Assembly: GCA_965204775.1 (NCBI GenBank)
Contig: CBDBFH010000023.1
Coordinates: forward strand, 1-64,000
DNA length: 64,000 bases
Source: CBDBFH01 sp965204775
Lineage (GTDB): Bacteria > Pseudomonadota > Alphaproteobacteria > JAPOUT01 > G958296285
Reading direction: 5' to 3'
Below the pieces are notes generated by a model. It saw nothing but the letters and a program-made list of their open reading frames with translations, ran no database searches and was not told the origin of the DNA. The translations under genes were made by a program, and so were the position numbers. This document shows positions 53,513 through 61,543 of this stretch, piece after piece. Numbering within the stretch: position 1 is the stretch's first letter; every line of letters starts with the position of its first letter.

Positions 53513-54179
53513 CGGGAGCGAGTCCGTCTGTCTGGTTGAGGCCGGGGAAGGCAAATCGCAGGGCGGGATGGGGGAATCCGGGGAGGGGGGGGGCGGCGGC
53601 GGCGGCGATGATTCGCCCGGCGATGGTCTCGCCGCTTTTGGTGAAAATCCAGGCCCGGCCCGGCGGCAAGATCGCCGCCAGCCGCCCGCCGGGTTTGATC
53701 TGGCGGAAGAGTTGATCGGGCCGGGCCGGGATTTGGCCATTGATCAAGATCAGATCATAGGGCCCCTGTTCGGGGTATCCGCCGGCGAGGGGGGCGCACA
53801 GGAAGGCGGCGTTTTCGATCTGCAGGCGGCTGAGGAGGCGGGCGGCGGTCTGGACGAGGCCGGGATCGGAGTCGAGGCCGACGACCGCCCCGGCGGCGGC
53901 GAGGCGGGCGAGGATGGCGGTCGAATAGCCGGTTGCGCAGCCGATATCGAGGATGAGCGCGCTCTCCGGCGGCTGGGCGGCCTGAATCAGGGTGGCGAGG
54001 CTGCACGGGGCGGGCAGGAAGCGCGGGTGCTGGCGGTTTCCACCGGCCCGGACCGGGCCTTCCATATAGGCGAGGGGGCGCATGGCCTCGCCGACGAAGA
54101 GTTCGCGGGGGATGGCGCTGATGATGGCGAGCAGGCGGCGGTCGGTGATTCGGCTGGCGCGCAGTTGATTTTCGACCAT
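53505..54179 (-). CDS. protein-L-isoaspartate O-methyltransferase family protein (tolC-linked)
   Basis: 224 aa from ATG 54179. MVENQLRASRITDRRLLAII, SAM motif ILDIGCATGYSTAILARLAA, LINGQIPARPDQLFRQIKPG. A second Pcm family member upstream of tolC is normal in alphaproteobacteria. Homologues start about ten residues earlier; ATG 54210 begins MSDFS in another frame, and removing one base of the run 54195-54197 would join it as MSDFSARRRNMVENQL. So the true start is probably 54210 with a one-base slip. Confidence 0.85.
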   Translation of the reverse strand: MVENQLRASRITDRRLLAIISAIPRELFVGEAMRPLAYMEGPVRAGGNRQHPRFLPAPCSLATLIQAAQPPESALILDIGCATGYSTAILARLAAAGAVVGLDSDPGLVQTAARLLSRLQIENAAFLCAPLAGGYPEQGPYDLILINGQIPARPDQLFRQIKPGGRLAAILPPGRAWIFTKSGETIAGRIIAAAAAPPLPGFPHPALRFAFPGLNQTDGLAPDA

Positions 54180-54328
54180 GTTGCGCCGCCGCGCGGGAGA
54201 AATCGCTCATCGCCGGGTCTCGATCGCAGGAAGGCGGCGGGCAAAAGGTCAGCCCCCGCCCGGCTGAAGGTTCCATATATAGGCATGGCGCTGCGCGGAA
54301 TACAAATCATGCTATAGGCTGGCGGGTG

Positions 54329-54399
54329 GGCCACGTGGCGGAGTGGCGACGCAGCGGACTGCAAATCCGTGTACCCCGGTTCGATTCCGGGCGTGGCCT
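54329..54399 (+). tRNA. tRNA-Cys(GCA)
   Basis: Acceptor GGCCACG pairs with CGTGGCC; anticodon stem CGGA/TCCG with loop CTGCAAA (anticodon GCA); T arm CCCCGGTTCGATTCCGGG; discriminator U73. CCA not encoded. TATAGG at 54313-54318 is a possible -10. Confidence 0.93.
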
Positions 54400-54417
54400 C
54401 GATTGCATTTTCGGTTT

Positions 54418-56049
54418 TCAGGTTTTTGGCTCTCCTGGCGGGGCGGCCCACCCGGCGAGGGTCTGGCGCAGGAGCAGGGCGGGGATCAGGCCGAGGGCGG
54501 CGAGGAGGAGGGCGGCGGGGGCGCTTTCTTCGAGGAGTCCGAGCTGGGCGCGCTCATAGATATGGATGGGCAGGGTGGTGAATCCGAAGGGGCGCAAGAT
54601 GAGGCTTGCCGGGAGTTCGCGCATGGTTTCGACGAAGGCGAGGAGCGCGCCGGCGGCAATTGGCGGCCAGAGCAGGGGGGCGTGGATTTTGGCGAGGAGG
54701 GTTGATCCGTTTGCGCCCAGGAGGCGGGCGGCGCGGTCGATATCGGGGTTCAGGCGGGCGAAGGCGGCCTCGGCGGCGCCATAGGGCAAAGCCAGGAAGC
54801 GGACGAAATAGGCGAAGGTGAGCGCCATCAGACCGGCGGCGAGGCTTTGCCCGGCGGGGAAGACGGCGAAGACGCCCAGCGCGAGGACCGCGCCGGGGAC
54901 GGCATAGCCCAGGGCGGCGAGGCGGGCGAGGGGGCGGGGGGTTTGACCGATTCGCACCGCATGGGCGAGGAGGAAGGCGGCCAGGCCGGTGGCCAGCGCG
55001 GCGGCGGCGGCCAGGGCCAGCGAACGCAGGGAGTGCATGAGCAGTCCCTGTTCGAAGGCGGGGCGGAACTGGCCCCAGCTCATGCGGATCAGGCTGGCGG
55101 CGGGCAGGAGGAAGGCGAGCAAGAAGACGGCGGCGCAAAAGGCGGCGGCGGCGGCGGCGCGGGCCGGGGCGAGGGGGCGCAAGGCCGGGGCGGCGGGGCG
55201 CGGGGCGAGATGATAGCGCCGGCTGCGGCGCGCGGCGTATTCGCCGGCGGCGAGCGCAAAGACGACGAGGAGGAGGACGAGGGCGATCTGGGCGCCGGCG
55301 CTGAACAGGCCGCGGCCCAGCCAGAGATCATAGAGTCCGGCGGTGAGGGTGCGCAGTCCAAAATGCTCGACCGCGCCGATATCGTTGAGGCACTCGATGG
55401 CGACGAGCAGGAGGGCGGCGGCCAGGGCGGGGCGGGCCAGCGGCAGGGCGGTTTTGAAGAAGCAGGCGGCGGCGGTCTGTCCGAGCAGGCGTCCGGTCTG
55501 GAGGATTCGCAATGACTGGCGGGCGAAGACGAGGCGGGCGGCGAGATAGACGTAAGGATAGAAGGCGAGGGTCATGACCAGCACGGCGCCGCCCAGCGAG
55601 CGGATTGGGGGGAAGGGGTAGTCGCGCGGACTTTGCCAGCCGGCGAAGGCGCGCAGGGCGGACTGGACGGGTCCGGCATAGTCGAGCAGTTCGGCATAGA
55701 TATAGGCGAGGATATAGACCGGGATGGCGAAGGGGAGGACGAGCGCCCAGACGAAGAAAGCGCGGCCCGGGAATTGATGGAAGGTGACGAGCCAGGCGGC
55801 GAGGCTTCCCAGGATCAAGGTTGCGGCGCAGGTGAGGGCGGCCAGTGCGAGGCTGCGCCCGATCATTCCGGGGAGGATGGTGGAGAGGAGATGCGGCCAG
55901 GGGATTTCGGTTTGGGCGGTGTCGAGGCCGTGGGGGGCGAAGGCGAACCAGGCGACGGCGAGGAGAGGGAGAAGGGCGGCGAGGGCGATGGCCGGCCCGG
56001 CCAGCGTCCAGAGGCGGGCGGCTGGCGGACTAATCGTTGAAGCCGACAT
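54418..56049 (-). CDS. fbpB: Fbp-type ferric iron ABC transporter permease
   Basis: 543 aa from ATG 56049, overlapping the end of the binding-protein gene by 20 bp. Two fused BPD_transp_1 halves with about twelve helices. The EAA-type loops are LLGQTAAACFFKTALPLARP and LLGANGSTLLAKIHAPLLWP. ALVLPFAIPVYILAYIYAELLD is typical of ferric iron FbpB/SfuB. Needs an ATPase, which is absent locally; the one at 38.6 kb is the likely partner. Confidence 0.87.
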   Translation of the reverse strand: MSASTISPPAARLWTLAGPAIALAALLPLLAVAWFAFAPHGLDTAQTEIPWPHLLSTILPGMIGRSLALAALTCAATLILGSLAAWLVTFHQFPGRAFFVWALVLPFAIPVYILAYIYAELLDYAGPVQSALRAFAGWQSPRDYPFPPIRSLGGAVLVMTLAFYPYVYLAARLVFARQSLRILQTGRLLGQTAAACFFKTALPLARPALAAALLLVAIECLNDIGAVEHFGLRTLTAGLYDLWLGRGLFSAGAQIALVLLLVVFALAAGEYAARRSRRYHLAPRPAAPALRPLAPARAAAAAAFCAAVFLLAFLLPAASLIRMSWGQFRPAFEQGLLMHSLRSLALAAAAALATGLAAFLLAHAVRIGQTPRPLARLAALGYAVPGAVLALGVFAVFPAGQSLAAGLMALTFAYFVRFLALPYGAAEAAFARLNPDIDRAARLLGANGSTLLAKIHAPLLWPPIAAGALLAFVETMRELPASLILRPFGFTTLPIHIYERAQLGLLEESAPAALLLAALGLIPALLLRQTLAGWAAPPGEPKT

Positions 56050-57119
56050 CATCAAGCAGGAGGCTGGCCTCGGCGCGATTGTCGGCGATTTGCCGTGGAC
56101 TGAGGGAATCGTTGGGCAGACCGGCGAGGGAGGGGAGCAGGCGCGGGCCGGGCAGGCCGGGGCGGATCGGATATTCGAAATTGATGCGGGCATAGAGGCG
56201 CTGGGCCTCGTCGGAGGCGAGGAAGGTCATCAAGGCCAGCGCCCCGGCGGGGGTAGGGGGCATAGCGGGGCATGACCATGCCGGACAGGTTGACATGCGC
56301 CCCGCCGTTTTCGAAGACGGGGGCGATCAAGCGCAATTGCCGGGCGGCGCGGCGCTGTTTTTGGTTGCCGGAGTCGCGCATTTTGCCCAGATAATAGCTG
56401 TTGGCCAAAGCGAGGTCGCATTCACCGGCGGCGACGGCGCGCATTTGGGCGCGATCGTTTCCGGCGGGCTTGCGGGCGAGGTTCTGGCGCAGGCGGCTGA
56501 GCCAGTCTTTGGTCCAGTCTGCGCCGCGGTGGGCGATCATGGCGGCGAAGAGGGCGATATTGTAGGGGTGTTGCCCATCGCGCAGGCAGATTTTGCCGCG
56601 CCATTTTGGATCGGCGAGGGATTCATAGGTGGTGCGGCCTGAGGCGAGGGCGCGGGTGGCGCCGGCGGCCTTTGGCGGCGAAGAGGACGCGGTGGCGGGC
56701 GGGAGAGGCCGAACCAGCGCCCCTGCGGATCGCGCAGATTGGGGGGAATGGCGTCTTCGAGCATTTTTGTTTTTGAGCGGGCGGGCGATGCTGTCTCCGG
56801 CCTGAATCAGCTGGCCCAGATCGGTGGCGAGGAGGAGGTCGGCGGCGCTGTTGCGCCCTTCCAGCGCGATGCGCTCGATCAGGCCGCGTTTGGCGAAGAG
56901 CACATTGACGCGGATTCCGGTTCTTTCCTGAAAGCGGGCGAAGAGTGGCTCGACCAGAAAGGGCTGCCGGTAGGAATAGACATTGACGGCGCGGTCGTCG
57001 TCTGCGTCTTGCGCGGCGGCGGGGGGCCGGGGCGAGCGTAGCGAGGACGGCAAGCCCGGGCGAGGGCGGCGGCGGCGCGGCGGCGGGCGCGGCGACGCAG
57101 GCGCAGGCGAAGCGGTCAT
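56030..57119 (-). pseudogene. fbpA: ferric iron-binding periplasmic protein, frameshifted four times
   Basis: The pieces, when joined, give a full FbpA: VNVYSYRQPFLVEPLFARFQ, LLLATDLGQLIQAGDS, LEDAIPPNLRDPQGRWFGLS, ARHRVLFAAK, RTTYESLADPKWRGKICLRD, RAQMRAVAAGECDLALANSY, then ALALMTFLASDEAQRLYARINFEYP. The iron-binding Tyr pair lies in ANSYYLG. Each break is one extra base in a homopolymer: 56764-56768 (A), 56701-56703 (C), 56671-56673 (A) and 56256-56260 (C). The signal peptide is also unclear. As read it cannot make protein. It leads fbpB and is preceded by a Fur-box promoter. Confidence 0.8.
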
Positions 57120-57155
57120 CGAGAATCCTCCCGGTTCCGGTGGTTGCCGGAAAGT

Positions 57156-57174
57156 GAGAATGATACTCATTTGC
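57156..57174 (-). promoter_or_regulatory. Fur-box-like operator
   Basis: GAGAATGATACTCATTTGC matches 15 of 19 positions of the classical Fur consensus and keeps the AATGATA...CATT core. It overlaps the -10 of the fbpA promoter and starts 37 bp before its ATG, as expected for iron repression. Confidence 0.65.
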
Positions 57175-57189
57175 GAAAAGTGGAGTCAA
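57160..57189 (-). promoter_or_regulatory. fbpAB promoter
   Basis: Minus strand TTGACT (57189-57184) and TATCAT (57165-57160) with an 18-bp spacer. The -10 lies inside the Fur-box-like site. Confidence 0.55.
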
Positions 57190-57225
57190 GGCGCGGCGGG
57201 CGGGGCGGCGGTTTGCGGGGCGCGC

Positions 57226-57254
57226 TTGCGGCGGGGGCGGCAAGCGGCTCTAAT
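57226..57254 (+). promoter_or_regulatory. tRNA-His promoter
   Basis: TTGCGG at 57226-57231 and TCTAAT at 57249-57254 with a 17-bp spacer, 22 bp ahead of tRNA-His. Confidence 0.45.
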
Positions 57255-57276
57255 GCGGCGGGTCCCGGCGAGGGAT

Positions 57277-57353
57277 GCAGCCGTAGCTCAGTTGGTTAGA
57301 GCGCTTGATTGTGGATCAAGAGGTCGCTGGTTCAATTCCAGCCGGCTGTACCA
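57277..57353 (+). tRNA. tRNA-His(GTG)
   Basis: Acceptor GCAGCCG pairs with CGGCTGT (G1:U72 wobble), D arm GTAGCTCAGTTGGTTAGAGC, anticodon stem CTTGA/TCAAG with loop TTGTGGA (GTG), T arm GCTGGTTCAATTCCAGC, discriminator A73, CCA encoded. The base before G1 is T, so G-1 is not encoded; this fits the alphaproteobacterial tRNA-His variant. Confidence 0.93.
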
Positions 57354-57428
57354 TGGGATGTTCCGGGGGGATGTTCCGGGGCCTTTTGTGGGCGTGGGTT
57401 ACCTGTTTTTTTTGCGCGAGGGGTGGGG

Positions 57429-58298
57429 ATGGCGGCTTTGATTCGCAGTGCGGTGTTTCCGGTTGCCGGGATCGGGCGGCGTCTGCTTCCGGCGACCAAG
57501 GTGATCGCCAAGGCGCTGTTGCCGGTGGTGGACCGGCCCTTGCTGGATTATGCGGTGCAAGAAGCGCGGGGGGCGGGGATTGAGCGATTTATTTTTATCA
57601 CCGGGCGCGGCGGCGCGGCGGTGCGCGATTATTTCTCGCCCGATCCGGCTCTGGAAGCGCAGCTGGAGGAGATCGGGGCCGAGGCGGAGCGCGGCGTTTT
57701 GCGCGGGCTGTCTCTTCCGGAGGCGCATTTCATTGAACAGAAGGGGGCGCGGGGATTGGGGGCGGCGATTTTATGCGCCCGTGCGCTGCTGGACGGGGAG
57801 GTCTTTGCGGTTTTACTGCCCGATGATCTGATTCTTGCCGAGCCGGGTTGCCTGGCGCAGATGATGGCGGCTTATCCGGAGGGCGGCCACATGGCGGCGG
57901 TTCAAGAGATTGCCCGCGCGGAAAGCGGGCGCTACGGGATTCTGGCTCCCGGCAGGGAGGAAGGCCGCCTGATCGAGGCGCGCGGCCTGATCGAGAAGCC
58001 TGCGCCGGAAGTTGCGCCTTCGCGGCTGGCGGTGATCGGGCGCTATATTCTGGGCCCGGAGATTTTTGCGGCGCTGGCGGCGCAGGGGCCGGGGGCCGGG
58101 GGCGAGGTTCAGCTGACCGATGCGCTGGCGGCGCTGGCCGGGCGGCAGGCGGTTTATGGCTTTCGGTTTGAGGGCGAGCGGCTGGACGCCGGCACGCCGG
58201 GCGGTCTGGCGGCGGCAGGCGCGCGTCTGGCGCTGGCGCGCCCCGGGACGGCGGCGGCGCTGCGGGCGGCGGGGGTCGGGCGGACCGGCGGGACGTGA
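57429..58298 (+). CDS. galU: UTP--glucose-1-phosphate uridylyltransferase
   Basis: 289 aa from ATG 57429 (GAGGGGTGGGG upstream). Nucleotide-binding start SAVFPVAGIGRRLLPATKVI, LLPVVDRPLLDYAV, ITGRGGAAVRDYF, VLLPDDLI, and GGEVQLTDALAAL. The usual GLGTR and IPKEMLP motifs read GIGRR and IAKALLP, mild departures. Makes UDP-glucose for envelope polysaccharides, a possible donor for the glycosyltransferase at 10.4 kb. Confidence 0.88.
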   Translation: MAALIRSAVFPVAGIGRRLLPATKVIAKALLPVVDRPLLDYAVQEARGAGIERFIFITGRGGAAVRDYFSPDPALEAQLEEIGAEAERGVLRGLSLPEAHFIEQKGARGLGAAILCARALLDGEVFAVLLPDDLILAEPGCLAQMMAAYPEGGHMAAVQEIARAESGRYGILAPGREEGRLIEARGLIEKPAPEVAPSRLAVIGRYILGPEIFAALAAQGPGAGGEVQLTDALAALAGRQAVYGFRFEGERLDAGTPGGLAAAGARLALARPGTAAALRAAGVGRTGGT

Positions 58299-58349
58299 CG
58301 GGCAAAGCCGCCCGGATTTGTTATAAAGCGCCAGGGGGACCAAGAGACC

Positions 58350-59402
58350 ATGCCGCCTTCTGCCGAAAAGCGCGCGCCTGCCGCCGAAGAGTCTGCCGCC
58401 CGGCGCGATCATCCAGATCATGGGGATCATGATCATGATCATGGGCGGGAGCGCGGCGCGCTGGCCTCGGCCCGGCGCACAGTTGCTCTGGAGATTGAGG
58501 GGTTGCGGGCGCTGGCGGCGAGTCTGGACGAGTTTTTCGTGCAGGCGGTGGAGCGGCTGTCGGCGATTGCGGGGCGGGTGATCGTTTCCGGGATTGGCAA
58601 GAGCGGCCATGTTGCGCGCAAGGTTGCGGCGACGCTGGCCTCGACCGGGACGCCGGCGCAATTTGTTCATCCTGCCGAGGCCAGTCACGGCGATCTGGGG
58701 ATGATTACGGATCAGGACGCTTTGCTGGTTTTCTCGCGTTCGGGGGAGAGCGCGGAGTTGGGGGATTTGGCGGCCTATTCGCGCCGCTTCCGGATTTTGC
58801 TGATTGCGGTGTGCGCCAACCGGTCGAGTGCGCTGGCGGGCCTGGCGGATATTGTTTTGCCTTTGCCGGCGGCGGAGGAAGCCTGCCCGATTGGTCTGGC
58901 CCCGACGACCTCTACGACGATGCAGCTGGCGCTGGGCGATGCGCTGGCGCTGGCGCTTCTGGAGCGCAGCGGCTTTACCGCCGCGCGCTTTCGCGATTTT
59001 CATCCCGGCGGGCGTTTGGGGGCGGGGCTGAAGAGTCTGCGCGATTTGATGCACACCCCCCCTGCCCTGCCCTTATGCGCGGAGAATCTGCCGATGTCGG
59101 AGGCGCTGCTGATCATGTCGCAGAAAGGGTTTGGCTGCATCGGGGTGGTTGATGGATCGGGGCGTCTGGCCGGGGTGATCACCGACGGGGATTTGCGCCG
59201 GCACATGGATGCCGGTCTTCTGCGCCGCCCGGCGCGGGCGGTGATGACGCCGGGGGGGCAGAGCGCGCCGCCGGATATGCTGGCCGCCGCCGCTCTGGAG
59301 AAGATGAACCGGGCGCGGATCACAACTTTGTTCGTGGTCGAGGCCCGCAAGCCGGTCGGGCTGGTTCACATTCATGATTTTCTGCGCGCCGGCCTTGCCT
59401 GA
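58350..59402 (+). CDS. kdsD: KpsF/GutQ arabinose-5-phosphate isomerase with His-rich N-terminal tail
   Basis: 350 aa. SIS domain (about 55-190: VIVSGIGKSGHVARKVAATL, STGTPAQFVHPAEASHGDLG, SRSGESAELGDL) and two CBS domains (about 220-350). Isomerises ribulose-5-phosphate to arabinose-5-phosphate, the first step to Kdo for lipopolysaccharide. Residues 20-32 form DHPDHGDHDHDHG, absent from usual family members and encoded by short GATCAT repeats at 58408-58446. Confidence 0.9.
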   Translation: MPPSAEKRAPAAEESAARRDHPDHGDHDHDHGRERGALASARRTVALEIEGLRALAASLDEFFVQAVERLSAIAGRVIVSGIGKSGHVARKVAATLASTGTPAQFVHPAEASHGDLGMITDQDALLVFSRSGESAELGDLAAYSRRFRILLIAVCANRSSALAGLADIVLPLPAAEEACPIGLAPTTSTTMQLALGDALALALLERSGFTAARFRDFHPGGRLGAGLKSLRDLMHTPPALPLCAENLPMSEALLIMSQKGFGCIGVVDGSGRLAGVITDGDLRRHMDAGLLRRPARAVMTPGGQSAPPDMLAAAALEKMNRARITTLFVVEARKPVGLVHIHDFLRAGLA

Positions 59403-59412
59403 TTTTCCGGCG

Positions 59413-61455
59413 ATGGCGCGGCGCGGGCTGCTGGCGCTGGCGCTGGCCGGCGGCGGGGCGGCGCAGACGCAGGCGCGGGCTCTGGAAAGCGACCCGCTTG
59501 TGATCACCGGCACCGGTTTGGGGGTTTCGGCGCAGGAGCTGTCCGGGAACCTTGCCCGGATCGGCGGCGAGGCGATTGCCCGGACCGGCCACACCCATCC
59601 CGAACAGATTCTCAACCGGCTTCCGGGCGTGGCGGTGGCGCGCGGGAGCGGGCAGGAGCATTTGACGGCGATTCGCTCGCCGGTTTTGACCGGCGGGGCG
59701 GGGGCGGGGTCGTTTTTGTTTCTGGAGGACGGCGTGCCGCTACGCGCGGCGGGCTTTGCCAATGTCAACGGACTTTTTGAGGCTGTGCCGGAACTGGCCG
59801 AGGCGATTGAAGTGGTGCGCGGCCCCGGCTCGGCGCTTTATGGCTCGAATGCGGTTCATGGTCTGATCAATGTTTTGTCGCGCGAAGCGGGGGCGGGGGA
59901 TTTTCGCGCCGATGCGCTGGCCGGCCCGCATGGCCGGGCGAGCGCGGCGGTTTCGTCGAGTTCCGCGCCGGGCGGGGCGCAGGGCTGGCGGGGGGGGATA
60001 AGTTTCGCCCGTGACGACGGCTGGCGGGATTCGTCCGGCTTCACGCAGACCAAGTTTCAGGCCCGCTATGAGCGGGCCGGGGCGAAGGCGTCGCTCCGGC
60101 TGCTGTTGTCGGGGCATGACCTGAAGCAGCAGACGGCGGCCTATGTGCGCGGGGCGGACGCCTATCGCGACCTGGCGCTGGCGCGGAGCAATCCCGCGCC
60201 GGAGGCGTTTCGCACGGCGCGGGGGATTCGGCTGCAGGGCCGGATAGACTATGCCGCCGGGCCGGGCCTGCGTTTGGTTGTAACGCCCTATATGCGCCAG
60301 ACCTGGATGCGCTTTTTGATGCATTTTCTGCCCGGGACGCCGGTGGAAGAAAACGGCCATGTGAGTGTGGGGGTTCAGGCGCGGGCGCATTGGGCGCTGG
60401 CGGGCGGCCACAAGATTGCGCTGGGGGCGGATGCGGAATACACCGCGGGGGCTTTGCGCCAGGAGCAGGCCGAGGCCGGGCCGTTCGCCTCGCGCCCGGC
60501 GGGGCTTCATTATGACTATAAACTGCGCGCGCCGGTGGTGGCGCTGTTCACCCAGCAGAGCTGGAATCTGCCGGGCCCCTTGACGCTGCATGCCGGTCTG
60601 CGCTTTGAGCATGTGCGCTATGACTATGACAATCTGGCCGGGGCCGGCACGCTGGGGATTTACCGGCGTCCGGCGGACCGGCGCGATTCTTTTACGCTCC
60701 TGACGCCGAAACTGGGTCTGGTCTGGCGTGTATCGGAGTCCGAGGCGCTGTTTGTCAATCTGGCCCGGGGCAGCCGCGCGCCTCAGACCAGCGACCTCTA
60801 CCGGCTGCAGGAGCAGCAAAGGCCGGGCGCGCTGGAGCCGGAGGAGTTGGACAGCATCGAGATCGGCTGGCGCGGATCGGAGCGCTGGTCGTGGGTTCAG
60901 TGGCGCTTTGAGGGGGTGGTGTATGGGATGCGCAAGCGGCATTTTCACTTCCGCAATGCCGACGGCCTGACGGTCGCCGATGGCCGCACCCGCCATTGGG
61001 GGATCGAAGCCGGACTGGAGGCCCGGCTGTTTGATCATATCCGGCTTTCGGCTTCGCGCTCCTATGCGCGCCACACCTATGACTTCAGCAATGAGATCAT
61101 GAGCGAGCGCAGCCGGAGCGAGTCGATTCGCAAGGGGGATGACGTCGATTCCGCGCCGCGCTGGCTGGCCAATATTGCGCTGGCCTATGAGGACCGGCGG
61201 GGGGAGATCGAGCTGCAATGGATTCATGTGGGCAGTTACGCGACCGACGCGGCCAATGACCACCGCTATCCGGGGCACAATTTGTTCAATCTGCGCGCCC
61301 GTCTGGCGCTGGGCCGCCGTTTTGGGGTTTTCTTTCATGTTCTGAATCTGACCGACCGGCGCTATGCGGAGCGGGCGGATTTTGCCTTTGGCAGTGACCG
61401 CTATTTTCCGGGCGAGCGGCGGCGCTTTCATTTTGGGCTGGAATTGCGGCTTTAA
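59413..61455 (+). CDS. TonB-dependent outer membrane receptor
   Basis: 680 aa from ATG 59413, 10 bp after kdsD. Signal peptide, plug domain (about 40-160: EQILNRLPGVAVARGSGQEH, FLEDGVPLRAAGFAN, IEVVRGPGSALYGSNAVHGL) and a 22-strand barrel ending in FHFGLELRL. A TonB box-like DPLVITGT is near the mature start. It imports a chelate or vitamin; Fe-siderophore is suggested by the Fbp genes 2 kb away and B12 cannot be excluded. No Fur site is seen directly upstream. Confidence 0.88.
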   Translation: MARRGLLALALAGGGAAQTQARALESDPLVITGTGLGVSAQELSGNLARIGGEAIARTGHTHPEQILNRLPGVAVARGSGQEHLTAIRSPVLTGGAGAGSFLFLEDGVPLRAAGFANVNGLFEAVPELAEAIEVVRGPGSALYGSNAVHGLINVLSREAGAGDFRADALAGPHGRASAAVSSSSAPGGAQGWRGGISFARDDGWRDSSGFTQTKFQARYERAGAKASLRLLLSGHDLKQQTAAYVRGADAYRDLALARSNPAPEAFRTARGIRLQGRIDYAAGPGLRLVVTPYMRQTWMRFLMHFLPGTPVEENGHVSVGVQARAHWALAGGHKIALGADAEYTAGALRQEQAEAGPFASRPAGLHYDYKLRAPVVALFTQQSWNLPGPLTLHAGLRFEHVRYDYDNLAGAGTLGIYRRPADRRDSFTLLTPKLGLVWRVSESEALFVNLARGSRAPQTSDLYRLQEQQRPGALEPEELDSIEIGWRGSERWSWVQWRFEGVVYGMRKRHFHFRNADGLTVADGRTRHWGIEAGLEARLFDHIRLSASRSYARHTYDFSNEIMSERSRSESIRKGDDVDSAPRWLANIALAYEDRRGEIELQWIHVGSYATDAANDHRYPGHNLFNLRARLALGRRFGVFFHVLNLTDRRYAERADFAFGSDRYFPGERRRFHFGLELRL

Positions 61456-61474
61456 GGGGCGGGGCGCGGCTTTT

Positions 61475-61504
61475 TTGAAACTTTGCGCCACCCTATGCTA
61501 CTCT
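61475..61504 (+). promoter_or_regulatory. promoter ahead of the type III secretion genes
   Basis: TTGAAA at 61475-61480 and TACTCT at 61499-61504 with an 18-bp spacer, 40 bp ahead of the sctW start. Confidence 0.4.
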
Positions 61505-61543
61505 TGCCGGGGCTGGGGGGCCTGACGGAGGCTTCCTGCGCCG

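Noticed and set aside
59740..61491. 583-codon minus-strand frame
   Set aside because: Antisense to the TonB receptor; Arg/Pro-rich with no motif.
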